Origin: CAYTAP01 sp964435775
Lineage (GTDB): Bacteria > Planctomycetota > Phycisphaerae > Tepidisphaerales > Tepidisphaeraceae
Length of the DNA stretch: 39,651 bases
Direction of reading: 5' to 3'
Assembly (NCBI GenBank): GCA_964435775.1
Contig: CAYTAP010000019.1
Coordinates: 1-39,651, forward strand
Part shown: positions 18,022-26,431 of the stretch, one piece after another
Layout: every line of letters starts with the position of its first letter
Numbering within the stretch: the stretch's first letter is position 1
Notes under the pieces: generated by a model
Database searches by the model: none
Seen by the model: only the letters and a program-made list of their open reading frames with translations
What the model was told of the DNA's origin: nothing
Position numbers and translations under genes: made by a program

Positions 18022-18506
18022 GATTTATGCCATCAACAATGCGGCCGAGGCGAAGACCAGAGCGCGGGCGCGAACGGTTGTCCATACGCGGCGGCACGGG
18101 CTTCACACTCATCGAAGTCGCACTGTGCACCATCCTCGTCGGGTTCGGGGTTGCGGCAACCATGCAGTTGTTCGCGACCGGAACGCTCGCCAATGTGCAA
18201 AGCGCGCAGTTGACAACCGCAACGCACCTGGGAAACGCGCTGCATGAGGCTACGCTGCGAATGGAGTATGCCGACGTGATTGCGATGGATGGACAGACGT
18301 ATTCGCCGCCCATTGACGCGGCCGGTTCATCCATTGCCAGCCTGGGAAGTTCGTGGCAGCAGCATGTGTCCGTCTCCTATGTCGATCCGGCGGACCTGAC
18401 GCATACGCTTGCCATCGCCCAGCCAATGGCGCGGGTGACCGTGACTGTTTCTCATCACCAAACAACGGTGTACACGAGTGATTGGATCATCGCACAACCT
18501 CAATAG
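18018..18506 (+). CDS. Prepilin-like protein with N-methylation motif
   Basis: 162 residues. A long, very basic leader (PSTMRPRRRPERGRERLSIRGGTG) ends at the prepilin peptidase site G|FTLIEVALC, with Phe at +1 and Glu at +5, followed by the hydrophobic pilin helix (about 29-52). The globular part is short (about 110 residues), like a PilV/GspI-type minor pilin. The start overlaps the stop of the PilX-like gene by ATGA, so translation is coupled. The leader of about 27 residues is longer than the usual 6-10, and an internal ATG (codon 8) could shorten it. Confidence 0.85.
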   Translation: MRFMPSTMRPRRRPERGRERLSIRGGTGFTLIEVALCTILVGFGVAATMQLFATGTLANVQSAQLTTATHLGNALHEATLRMEYADVIAMDGQTYSPPIDAAGSSIASLGSSWQQHVSVSYVDPADLTHTLAIAQPMARVTVTVSHHQTTVYTSDWIIAQPQ

Positions 18507-19038
18507 GCGCTTTCGCCGCCATCGCGGGCTTGGGCTCGTCGAAATGCTGATCAGCCTCGCGCTGTGCGCCGTGCTGCTGGTGGCGATTGGGGCGGCCGTC
18601 GCTGCATCGGTCGCGGCGACGCGGGATAATGATGAGTTTTTCCGCGCCTCGCAGGCCGGCCGAATTGCCCTGGCGCAGATCCTGACTGAAGCGCGTCGCG
18701 GATGGGTTGATGTCAATTCAACCTCAACATCCCTGCACTTGCTGACGGCCGCCGGCAGCCAGGCGGCCGACGACCGCACCTACACCTATTATCCCCCCAC
18801 CGCGGCGCCAAACACCCCGAGCGCCGAACTTCGTCTGATCACCAACGACGACAGCACCGACCCCGACTACGTCCTGGCCCGCAACGTCAGCGCCATGACC
18901 TTCTCCATCCAAACCGGCACTGACAGCACCGGCGCCGCCTGCGTCACGGAGGTGACCGTCACGATCACAGTCACCATCGGAAATAATCAAGTCTGCCTCT
19001 CCGGCTCGACGTCGCCGCGACGAAGCATGCTGCAATGA
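18478..19038 (+). CDS. Prepilin-like protein (PilW/GspJ-type)
   Basis: 186 residues from a GTG at 18478, overlapping the end of the preceding gene by 29 bases. The prepilin site is RHRG|LGLVEMLISLALC: Leu instead of Phe at +1, but Glu at +5 is kept, so processing by the peptidase is likely. After the helix the domain is rich in Thr/Ser with strands (TYTYYPPT, VTVTITVTIGNN). The length fits a PilW/GspJ minor pilin. It is the last gene of the pilus operon; the REP-like inverted repeat just downstream may mark the end of the transcript. Confidence 0.82.
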   Translation: MIGSSHNLNRRFRRHRGLGLVEMLISLALCAVLLVAIGAAVAASVAATRDNDEFFRASQAGRIALAQILTEARRGWVDVNSTSTSLHLLTAAGSQAADDRTYTYYPPTAAPNTPSAELRLITNDDSTDPDYVLARNVSAMTFSIQTGTDSTGAACVTEVTVTITVTIGNNQVCLSGSTSPRRSMLQ

Positions 19039-19053
19039 TGTTTGCCCCCCTTC

Positions 19054-19127
19054 CGTAGGGTCCGTGGTACCCTGCTGACCATTGTCGCGATGGAAACAAC
19101 GGTCCGCGGAGTACCACGGACCCTACG
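19054..19127. repeat. Perfect 17-bp inverted repeat, REP-like element
   Basis: CGTAGGGTCCGTGGTAC at 19054-19070 is repeated as its exact reverse complement at 19111-19127, with 40 bases between. The inner part of the right arm (GGTCCGCGGA) has a partial counterpart next to the left arm. This looks like a dispersed REP/palindromic element between the pilus operon and ygfZ and could also act as a bidirectional transcript end. Copies elsewhere in the genome cannot be tested here. Confidence 0.8.
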
Positions 19128-19151
19128 CGCTTCCCACCTTCCCGAAATGTC

Positions 19152-19157
19152 TATAAT
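19152..19157 (+). promoter_or_regulatory. -10 box of ygfZ, suggesting a leaderless transcript
   Basis: A perfect TATAAT ends 8 bases before the ygfZ ATG at 19166. A transcript starting at the usual distance would begin at or within a few bases of the ATG, and no ribosome site is present. The -35 region (TTCCCA or GCTTCC) is weak. Confidence 0.5.
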
Positions 19158-19165
19158 GCGCCGCT

Positions 19166-20299
19166 ATGTCACAAAAGACGTCCAATCCCCTTCATGACCT
19201 CCATGCCCAGGCCGGCGCTGAGTTTCAAGCTTATGACCAAATCGAGATCGTCAGCACCTTCGGCGAGCCGCAGGCGGAATATGCGGCCATCCGCAAGGGG
19301 TGCGCGCTGCTCGATTGGCCTCAACGGGGGATTTTGGAAGTCAGTGGAAAAGATCGCCTGTCATTTCTCAACAATCTCCTGACCAACCAGACGTGGAACA
19401 AGGAGACGAAATCGGGGCTGGAACCCGGCCAGGGAATCTACGCGTTTTTCCTGAACACCAAGGGGCGCATCGAAGCGGACATGAATGTGCTGGAATTGTC
19501 CGATCGGACGTGGCTGGAGATGGACGCGCGTTTGATCGAGCCGACGCGCGCGGCTTTCGATAAGTTTCTCTTTGTCGAACAGGTAAAACTGACTTCGCGG
19601 CTGGATGACCTGCACGAACTGTCGCTGGAAGGAGCCGGCGCGACGGAATTACTCACTGAAGTGCTGGGGCTAGCGTTGCCGCTGACTCAAACGCATGCCT
19701 CGACACAGGTGGTGCTGTACGGGTCCGAAACGCTCATCTGGCGCGATGATCCGGCGGGTGTGCCGGGATATCACTTGATCGTGCCGTCGGACACATCGGA
19801 GATGATCTGGACGGCGCTCCTCCACAACTTTGGCGCCAGTACGGATGTTGGCAAGCGCCCCCTTCGCCCGGCCGGGTGGGCGGCATGGAACGCAACCCGA
19901 ATCGAATCGGGTCGGCCCCTTTATGGGATCGACTTCGATTCATCCATCCTGCCGGCCGAGACCGGACAACTCGATCGCGCGGTGTCATTCACCAAGGGGT
20001 GTTACCTCGGGCAGGAAATTGTCGCCCGCATGCACGCCCGCGGAGCCCTGGCGCGTCAGATTGTCGGATTGAAGATGGACACGGATGCCCTGCCGTTGGC
20101 GGGAACCAAGGTCTTCGACGAAGCGAGAAACGAAGTGGGCGGGATCACAAGCAGCACGCTCTCGCCGGTCTTGAGCAATGCTGCAATCTGCCTCGGGTTT
20201 GTAAAAAAAGCGTTCATCACCCCCGGCAGCGTCGTCCACGTTCCGGCGGAAGGAACAATCCGCCCCGCCACGGTCACACGGCTGCCGTTTCTCGAGTAG
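19166..20299 (+). CDS. ygfZ: Folate-binding protein YgfZ (Fe-S cluster maintenance, GcvT-like)
   Basis: 377 residues with the GcvT/aminomethyltransferase-like fold. The family signature K-G-C-Y-x-G-Q-E is present as KGCYLGQE (277-284, with the key Cys279), after DRLSFLNNLLTNQ near residue 62. In E. coli YgfZ uses tetrahydrofolate in repair or assembly of Fe-S enzymes such as MiaB. The protein is cytoplasmic. It has its own TATAAT promoter immediately upstream and appears monocistronic; the next gene converges on it with 37 bases between. Confidence 0.92.
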   Translation: MSQKTSNPLHDLHAQAGAEFQAYDQIEIVSTFGEPQAEYAAIRKGCALLDWPQRGILEVSGKDRLSFLNNLLTNQTWNKETKSGLEPGQGIYAFFLNTKGRIEADMNVLELSDRTWLEMDARLIEPTRAAFDKFLFVEQVKLTSRLDDLHELSLEGAGATELLTEVLGLALPLTQTHASTQVVLYGSETLIWRDDPAGVPGYHLIVPSDTSEMIWTALLHNFGASTDVGKRPLRPAGWAAWNATRIESGRPLYGIDFDSSILPAETGQLDRAVSFTKGCYLGQEIVARMHARGALARQIVGLKMDTDALPLAGTKVFDEARNEVGGITSSTLSPVLSNAAICLGFVKKAFITPGSVVHVPAEGTIRPATVTRLPFLE

Positions 20300-20336
20300 G
20301 AACAATTGGAATGTGGAAACCACTTCGCCACAAAGG

Positions 20337-20738
20337 TTAAGCAGCCATCGGGGGTCGGCGAAGGCGTCCCGCTCGTTGCCGCGAAGCCCGCCATGCCAGT
20401 GACCCTAGTGCCGGCGCTTCCTCATCCGCGCAGTGCGTCTGGGGGATTTGCATCGGCTCGAGGTCTTCGGAATCGACATCGGCATCGCTGTCAGATGGCG
20501 GGGGCAATTGCGCGATCAGCGCCTGGTTCTCGGCGTCAGACAAGGGGACGAACGTGGGAAGCAGGCCGCGACGCGCGCCATGGGGCGTGCAAGCCTCATC
20601 AACAGGGATCACATCCACGAATGAAAAATGGCCGAATTGCAACGTCCGGACGACGCCGCTCTGAATGCAGTCAAGCACTTCCTGGAGCGAAATGTTCCAA
20701 TAATCAGCCGCAAGCGTAGGCACAACCCAACATGGCAT
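20337..20738 (-). CDS. Small unknown protein with HTH-like N-terminus
   Basis: 133 residues with a GAGGA ribosome site upstream of the ATG. The first 50 residues (ADYWNISLQEVLDCIQSGVVRTLQFGHFSFVDV) have the shape of an excisionase/MerR-like winged helix: a helix, WxIS, a second helix ending in SG, then a short beta hairpin. The middle is acidic (SDSDADVDSEDLEP) and the C-terminus is basic (RASRQRAGRLRRPPMAA), so DNA or protein binding is possible. I do not recognise the family. It lies between convergent ygfZ and same-strand yajQ. Confidence 0.6.
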   Translation of the reverse strand: MPCWVVPTLAADYWNISLQEVLDCIQSGVVRTLQFGHFSFVDVIPVDEACTPHGARRGLLPTFVPLSDAENQALIAQLPPPSDSDADVDSEDLEPMQIPQTHCADEEAPALGSLAWRASRQRAGRLRRPPMAA

Positions 20739-20852
20739 AGATGCAATTCCTCAACCTTGAAATCGACCTATTTGGTATTCAACCTTAAACCAAACTCTGC
20801 CATTTCGTCGGCTCGATCCCGGTATCCTCGATATGCCAGTGAAAAGGCGTTA

Positions 20853-21350
20853 TCACCGATAGTTATTGAACTGAATCGGAATGGCTGGCGGATCGGCCCG
20901 CAAGGCGGCGATGACCGCTTGAAGGTCATCACGTTTGGGGCTGGTCACCCGCAGGGCCTCGCCTTGAATTGACGCGTTCACCTTCAGTTTGAGAGCCTTG
21001 ATCTTCTTTTGAATCTCCTTGGCGATCTCCTTGTCGATGCCGCTTTTGAGCTTCACCTTTTGGCGCAAGGTGTTGTGCGTCGCCGGTTCCAGCTTCTGCG
21101 CGTCCATCGCCTTGGGATCGACGCCGCGCTTGATCATCTTCTCGACCAGCACTTTGCGCACGGCGTCAAGCTGAGGCTCGGCGTCGCCGGTCAGCGTTAA
21201 TTCCTGATTCTTGCGATCAAACGAAAGCGAGGCACTGGTCCCCTTGAAGTCATAGCGCGTGGTGATTTCCTTGATCGCCTGATTGACGGCATTGTCCATT
21301 TCCTGAAGGTTGATTTCGGACACGATGTCGAAGGATGAATCGGCTGCCAT
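20853..21350 (-). CDS. yajQ: YajQ-family nucleotide/cyclic-di-GMP-binding protein
   Basis: 165 residues, full length. Family motifs: SSFDIVSEINLQEMDNAVNQAIKEI at the N-terminus, TRYDFKG (about 31-37), the KSGIDKEIAKEIQKKIKALKLKVNASIQGEALRV segment and the C-terminal ALRADPPAIPIQFNNYR close to the usual PLQFTNFR. There are two ferredoxin-like halves. Some members bind c-di-GMP and act with transcription factors; others bind RNA or nucleotides. An AAAGGG ribosome site (21358-21363) lies 7 bases before the ATG. It is divergent from the sugar isomerase with 104 bases between. Confidence 0.95.
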   Translation of the reverse strand: MAADSSFDIVSEINLQEMDNAVNQAIKEITTRYDFKGTSASLSFDRKNQELTLTGDAEPQLDAVRKVLVEKMIKRGVDPKAMDAQKLEPATHNTLRQKVKLKSGIDKEIAKEIQKKIKALKLKVNASIQGEALRVTSPKRDDLQAVIAALRADPPAIPIQFNNYR

Positions 21351-21454
21351 ACGGAATCCCTTTGAAAGTGCCGCGCGGGTGTCGAAATCGACGACGCGGC
21401 CAGTATGATGAGGGTATTGGTTGAGTATATCGCCCGTACGAAAGGACTAACACT

Positions 21455-22648
21455 ATGGACCGCGACCGCCTTTTCAAGCTTCTGGATGATTTCAAGATCG
21501 AAACACCAAGTTGGGGATTCGCCGATACCGGAACCCGCTTCGGAAAGTTCGTGCAGCCGGCCGCCGCGAGCACGATCGATGAGAAGCTGGCGGATGCGGG
21601 AATCGTGAACAAATACACCGCTTGCTGTCCGACGGTGGCGGTCCATGTGCTGTGGGACTTCAAGGAAGGCGTGGACGCGCGGGAGACGGTCGAAGTCGCC
21701 AAAAAGAACGGGGTGCGGATCGGCGCGATCAATCCCAATTTTTTTCAGGACCAGGTGTACAAATGGGGATCGGTCTGCAGCCCCAATGAGCGGGCGCAGC
21801 AACACGCGCATCGGCACATGATGGACTCGATCGCCATCGCCAAGGCGGTGGGGTCCAAGGCGTTGAGCCTCTGGTTCGCCGATGGGACCAATTACCCTGG
21901 CCAGGATGACATCGTCTCTCGCAAGCGCCGAATGCAGGGCGCGCTTCGCCAGTGGCATGAGGCGATGCCCGATGACATGACGATGCTCGTGGAATACAAG
22001 CCGTTTGAACCGGCGTTTTATCACACCGACATCGCGGATTGGGGGATGAGTTACATCTACGCCTCGCAGGCCGGTCCAAATGCCAAGGTGCTCGTCGATA
22101 CCGGGCACCACTACCAGGCGCAGAACATCGAGCAGATCGTCGCGTGGCTGCTGGACGAGGACATGCTCGGCGGATTCCACTTCAACGACCGCAAATACGC
22201 CGACGATGACCTGACGCTCGGGAGCATCGATCCGTACGCGGTGTTCCGCATCTTCCATGAAATCCGCAATGCCGAGGAATGGCACGGGCGGGATGTGTCA
22301 AAAATCGCGTACATGGTCGATCAGAGCCACAACCTCAAGCCCAAAATCGAGGCGATGATCCAAACCGTCATGACCGCACAGGATTTGTTCGCCAAGGCTT
22401 GCCTGGTCGATCGCAACAAGCTCCGTGATGCGCAAACGCGCATGGACCTGGTGGCGGCGGAGGAGATTTTGCGGGAGGCCTACCTGACGGATGTACGCCC
22501 GATGCTTGCGGAATGGCGGAAGAACAAGAACATCGATGCCAAACCTCTTAATGCTTATCGAGCCAGCGGTTATGAAAAGAAGGTTGGCGAGGAACGCGAA
22601 GCTTCGCGGGTAGCGCGGGGGGTGACCAGCGGCGGCAGCTACGCGTAA
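21455..22648 (+). CDS. rhaI: L-rhamnose isomerase-type sugar isomerase (TIM barrel)
   Basis: 397 residues with an AAAGGA ribosome site (21441-21446). It resembles the RhaI-type L-rhamnose isomerases rather than E. coli RhaA. The fold is a xylose-isomerase-like TIM barrel with candidate metal ligands in LVEYKPFEPAFYHTD, VLVDTGHHYQAQNIEQI and GGFHFNDRKYADDDLT, and substrate residues around WSVCSPNERA-like WGSVCSPNERAQQ. It interconverts ketose and aldose forms of L-rhamnose or related sugars; relatives are broad in specificity. No other rhamnose-catabolic gene is adjacent, so the physiological substrate is uncertain. Confidence 0.87.
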   Translation: MDRDRLFKLLDDFKIETPSWGFADTGTRFGKFVQPAAASTIDEKLADAGIVNKYTACCPTVAVHVLWDFKEGVDARETVEVAKKNGVRIGAINPNFFQDQVYKWGSVCSPNERAQQHAHRHMMDSIAIAKAVGSKALSLWFADGTNYPGQDDIVSRKRRMQGALRQWHEAMPDDMTMLVEYKPFEPAFYHTDIADWGMSYIYASQAGPNAKVLVDTGHHYQAQNIEQIVAWLLDEDMLGGFHFNDRKYADDDLTLGSIDPYAVFRIFHEIRNAEEWHGRDVSKIAYMVDQSHNLKPKIEAMIQTVMTAQDLFAKACLVDRNKLRDAQTRMDLVAAEEILREAYLTDVRPMLAEWRKNKNIDAKPLNAYRASGYEKKVGEEREASRVARGVTSGGSYA

Positions 22649-22922
22649 GCCTTGAATCAGGCTTGACCGGCCGCGCAGCGACACGCCATCCTCAACAGTT
22701 GAAAGCATGGATGCGGCCGGCATCCCGCGACATTGCCCATTTAATGTGCAAAGCCGCGAGATGGAATCCCACATGCCTTAAAAATGCGCGATCAAGAGAT
22801 TAAACAAGCGGTTTTTGCAACTTGCACGCGATTTGCTAGTGTTTGTGCGTCATTCCACAACGGCTTGGGCCGCCGGAGTGGAACCGCAAACACCGCATAC
22901 CCCTCAAAGGAGAAGCTTATAT
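22649..22922. other. Intergenic region upstream of glutamine synthetase
   Basis: 274 bases. A 6-bp hairpin (AAGCCT/AGGCTT, 22647-22664) sits at the isomerase stop but has no T-run. The stretch 22784-22860 is relatively AT-rich and is the likely promoter zone of the glutamine synthetase gene. I see no sigma-54 GG-N10-GC site. The ribosome site AAAGGAG is at 22906-22912. Confidence 0.45.
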
Positions 22923-25103
22923 ATGGGCTCGTCTTACCGTCAGGATGCCTTGCGATCCATCGCCAACGCGCACTACCAGCTCAACCGTGTGAACTTTCGT
23001 CGCACGCACATGAAGGACCTGTTCGGGGTCAATGTGTTTAATGAGGAGGTGCAGCGGCAGCGGCTTCCCAAGCCGATATTCAAGGCTTTGCAGAAGACGA
23101 TCAAGCAGAGCGCGGCCTTGGACCCGGAAATCGCGGATTATGTGGCCAGTGCGATGAAGGACTGGGCATTGGAGCGGGGGGCGACGCACTATACCCACTT
23201 GTTCCAGCCGATGACCGGAATCACGGCCGAGAAGCACGACAGCTTTTTGTCGCCGACGGGATCAGGGGCCATCGCTGAGTTCAGCGGCAAGGAGCTGATC
23301 AAGGGGGAGCCGGATGCGTCATCGTTCCCGTCCGGCGGGCTTCGCGCCACCTTTGAAGCACGCGGATACACGGCATGGGACCCGACAAGCCCCGCGTACA
23401 TCATGGAAAACCCCAATGGCTCGACGCTGGTCATCCCGACCGCGTTCTTGAGCTGGACCGGCGAAGCGCTCGACAAGAAGACCCCCCTGCTGCGCTCGAT
23501 GGAGGCGCTGAGCACACAGGCACTACGCATCCTCGCTCTGTTCAACAAACATGACGTGGTGAAGGTTTTCACGACGGTGGGACCGGAGCAGGAATACTTC
23601 CTGATCGACAAGCATTTTTACTACGGTCGGCCGGACCTGATCACCTGTGAGCGGACGCTGTTCGGCGCGCCGCCGCCCAAGGGTCAGGAAATGGAGGACC
23701 AGTATTTCGGGACGATCCCCGAGCGCGTGCTCGCGTGCATGGCCGAGGCGGAAGCGGAGCTGTTCAAGCTCGGCGTACCCGTCAAAACCCGGCATAACGA
23801 AGTGGCGCCAAGCCAGTATGAAATCGCGCCGCTGTTCGAGACGAGCAATCTGGCGACCGATCACCAGAACCTGACGATGGCGGTGTTGCGCCGCACGGCC
23901 AGCTACTACGGGCTGGTGGCGCTGTTCAACGAAAAACCGTTCGCGGGGATCAACGGATCAGGCAAGCACAACAACTGGTCGATGTCCACGGACACCGGCG
24001 AAAACCTGCTGAATCCCGGCGAAAGCCCGCACGAAAACGCCCAGTTCCTGGTCTTTTGCAGCGCCGTCATCCGCGCGGTTGCAAAATACAGCGAGATATT
24101 GCGGCTCTCGATTGCGACCGCGCACAACGATCATCGCCTGGGCGCCAACGAAGCGCCCCCGGCGATCATCTCGATCTTCCTCGGCGATCAATTGCAGGAT
24201 GTTTTCGATCAGCTTGAGCATGGCGGCGCCAAGAGCAGCAAGCGCGGCGGCTTCATGGAGATCGGCGTCAACGTGCTGCCCAAGCTCCCGCGCGAAGCGG
24301 GGGACCGCAACCGCACCTCGCCGTTTGCGTTCACGGGCAACAAATTCGAGTTTCGCGCCGTGGGATCGAGCCAGAGCATCGCCGGGCCGAACACGGTGTT
24401 GAACACGATCGTGGCCGAATCGCTGGACTACATCGCGACACGGCTGGAAGCGGATGTGAAAAAAGGGACGCCGCTCAACAAGGCGATCCAGGCGCTCCTG
24501 CCGGAATTGATCAAGGAGAGCAAGGGCGTGCTGTTCAATGGCAATGGATACGGCGAGGAGTGGCATGCCGAAGCGGAGAAACGCGGGCTGCCGAACTTGA
24601 AGAACACCATCGATGCCCTCCCGGTTGTGCCGCGGAAGGACACCATCGAACTGTTCACCAAGTACAAGGTTTATTCCGAAAAGGAACTGCAAAGCCGCTT
24701 CAACATCCTGTCCGAAGCATATGCCAAAACGCTCCAGATCGAGGCGAACACCGCGCTGATGATGGCCAGGACAATGATCCTGCCGGCGGTGTTGCAATAT
24801 CAAAAGCAGCTTGGCGAGTCGGTGACGGCGGCCAAGTCGGCCGGCGCGGCATCGCCGGCCGGGAGCGATGCGTTAAACCGCCTTGTGGCGTTGGGCGTTA
24901 CGTTGCAGGAGAGCATCGAACATCTGGAAAAAGTGATGCACCACACGACGGAGACCGACCCCTTCGCACATGCCAAATACATGCGCGACAAGGTGCTGCC
25001 GGCGATGAACGAATTGCGGCAAAGCGTGGATCATCTTGAAGGGGTGGTCAGCGACGACCTTTGGCCCCTCCCAACGTATCGGGAGATGCTGTTCATCAAG
25101 TGA
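22923..25103 (+). CDS. glnN: Type III glutamine synthetase
   Basis: 726 residues, the size of GSIII (about 700-730) and far longer than GSI. The start at 22923 is fixed by AAAGGAG at the right distance, and the longer open frame to 22815 is rejected. Signature stretches are THYTHLFQPMTGITAEKHDSF, VGPEQEYFLIDKHFY (catalytic Glu residues), GVPVKTRHNEVAPSQYEIAP, INGSGKHNNWSMSTDTGENLLNPG and TAHNDHRLGANEAPPAIISIFLG. The C-terminal 150 residues form the GSIII-specific helical extension. It makes glutamine from glutamate, ammonia and ATP in the cytoplasm as a dodecamer. It is monocistronic and followed by a hairpin. Confidence 0.96.
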   Translation: MGSSYRQDALRSIANAHYQLNRVNFRRTHMKDLFGVNVFNEEVQRQRLPKPIFKALQKTIKQSAALDPEIADYVASAMKDWALERGATHYTHLFQPMTGITAEKHDSFLSPTGSGAIAEFSGKELIKGEPDASSFPSGGLRATFEARGYTAWDPTSPAYIMENPNGSTLVIPTAFLSWTGEALDKKTPLLRSMEALSTQALRILALFNKHDVVKVFTTVGPEQEYFLIDKHFYYGRPDLITCERTLFGAPPPKGQEMEDQYFGTIPERVLACMAEAEAELFKLGVPVKTRHNEVAPSQYEIAPLFETSNLATDHQNLTMAVLRRTASYYGLVALFNEKPFAGINGSGKHNNWSMSTDTGENLLNPGESPHENAQFLVFCSAVIRAVAKYSEILRLSIATAHNDHRLGANEAPPAIISIFLGDQLQDVFDQLEHGGAKSSKRGGFMEIGVNVLPKLPREAGDRNRTSPFAFTGNKFEFRAVGSSQSIAGPNTVLNTIVAESLDYIATRLEADVKKGTPLNKAIQALLPELIKESKGVLFNGNGYGEEWHAEAEKRGLPNLKNTIDALPVVPRKDTIELFTKYKVYSEKELQSRFNILSEAYAKTLQIEANTALMMARTMILPAVLQYQKQLGESVTAAKSAGAASPAGSDALNRLVALGVTLQESIEHLEKVMHHTTETDPFAHAKYMRDKVLPAMNELRQSVDHLEGVVSDDLWPLPTYREMLFIK

Positions 25104-25146
25104 TGATCGGCCGATGATCAACGGCACGGCTTGATTGAAGCACAGC

Positions 25147-25180
25147 GGGCGCGGCGTGGATATCCACGGCCGCGCCCTTT
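25147..25180 (+). terminator. Probable terminator after glutamine synthetase
   Basis: GGGCGCGG-CGTGG and CCACGGCCGCGCCC form a GC-rich stem of about 13 pairs with one bulge around the loop ATAT, followed by a short TTT. The weak T-run lowers confidence, but its place 43 bases after the stop and just before the next gene's promoter fits. Confidence 0.6.
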
Positions 25181-25198
25181 GCTTACACTGAACCGACA

Positions 25199-26401
25199 AT
25201 GGTGTACGCCCGCTTTGATTCATCCAACTCATCCGTTTCCGGCGCGAGATCATGGGATCTGCGGCCAATGGTGAGTGATCGCGTGTTGAGTTGTGATGCC
25301 TCGGGGTTGGTGACGCTGAACCATCATGACGGCGCGCGCGCCATTGCCACCGACGCCCTGTCGGGCTTGCGATGGCTGGACGAGCGCCGACGGAAAACGG
25401 CAAAGCGCTGGTCTGGGTTTTTGTCGTATGATCTCGGCCGGCTGCTGGACGATACGAGGCTTGCCTCGCGCGGTTCAAGATTTCCTCTGTACGCATTCGC
25501 CGAGGAGGGATCGCCGGAACGTGATGTGGGAACGCAGCCGACACTCGCGTCGCCCCGACATCCGACGAAACTTCGACGCGATTTCACACGCCCTGAATAT
25601 CTCGACGCCGTGCGCCGCTGCAAGGAATACATCGCGGCGGGGGATGTGTTTCAGGTGAACCTGTCGCAGCGGTTCAGCGTGGAGATCAACGAGCCGCCTC
25701 TGGACATTTATCGTCGTATTTCATCGCGGTATCCGGCCAGTTTTGGCGCATTCCTCGATTTCGGTGCTTTCGCGCTGGTCTGCAATTCGCCGGAGCTGTT
25801 TTTGCGCGCCATCCCCCTGTCCGATGGGCGCAGCCGCGTGCTCACGCGCCCAATCAAGGGAACACGCCCGCGAAAGCCGGGGGCGGACCTCCTGCTGCGA
25901 AAGTCCATCAAGGACCAGGCGGAACTGAACATGGTGGTGGACCTTGAGCGCAATGACCTCGGGCGGGTGTGCGAGATCGGGACGGTCCGCGTCTCGCAGC
26001 CGCGAACGATCGAGGCGCATCCCACGGTGTATCACGGCGTCGCCACCATCGAGGGAATCCTGAGGGAAGACGTCGGATTGGCCGAGCTGTTGGCGGCGAC
26101 ATTTCCCGGCGGGTCGGTGACGGGCGCGCCCAAGATTCGCGCGATGCAGATCATCGATGAACTGGAGCGGACACCCCGCGGGCCCTATTGCGGCGCTATC
26201 GGGCATTTGGCGCCCGATGGCGGATTGGAGTTGTCGCTGGCGATCCGCACGATGATCATCGCCGATGGCGTTGCGCACGTTCACGTTGGCGGGGGCATCG
26301 TCGCGGACTCCGACCCCATTGAGGAATATGAGGAAACCCTCGTCAAGGCGCGTGCGATGTTTGAGGCGCTGGGCGTGGCGATGGACGATGTGGGCGATTG
26401 A
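25199..26401 (+). CDS. pabB: Aminodeoxychorismate synthase component I (PabB-type)
   Basis: 400 residues, a chorismate-binding enzyme. PIKGTRPR carries Lys220: PabB proteins have this Lys where TrpE has Ala, which favours PabB over anthranilate synthase. Other motifs are CKEYIAAGDVFQVNLSQRF, DLERNDLGRVCEIG, PGGSVTGAPKIRAMQIIDELE and GPYCGAIGHLAPDGGLELSLAIRTM. It joins chorismate and ammonia to form 4-amino-4-deoxychorismate for folate synthesis. The N-terminal part is short (about 120 residues), so the start could be elsewhere; there is no ribosome site at 25199. The glutaminase partner (PabA) is not in the window. A TACACT 9 bases upstream hints at a nearly leaderless transcript. Confidence 0.88.
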   Translation: MVYARFDSSNSSVSGARSWDLRPMVSDRVLSCDASGLVTLNHHDGARAIATDALSGLRWLDERRRKTAKRWSGFLSYDLGRLLDDTRLASRGSRFPLYAFAEEGSPERDVGTQPTLASPRHPTKLRRDFTRPEYLDAVRRCKEYIAAGDVFQVNLSQRFSVEINEPPLDIYRRISSRYPASFGAFLDFGAFALVCNSPELFLRAIPLSDGRSRVLTRPIKGTRPRKPGADLLLRKSIKDQAELNMVVDLERNDLGRVCEIGTVRVSQPRTIEAHPTVYHGVATIEGILREDVGLAELLAATFPGGSVTGAPKIRAMQIIDELERTPRGPYCGAIGHLAPDGGLELSLAIRTMIIADGVAHVHVGGGIVADSDPIEEYEETLVKARAMFEALGVAMDDVGD

Positions 26402-26431
26402 CCCGCCGTCAGCCGGTGATCTCCAATGGCT

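Noticed and set aside
21197..22285. 362-aa minus-strand open frame opposite the sugar isomerase
   Set aside because: The plus strand encodes a clear full-length isomerase with a good ribosome site; the opposite frame is Arg/His-rich and motif-free, typical of antisense frames in GC-rich DNA.
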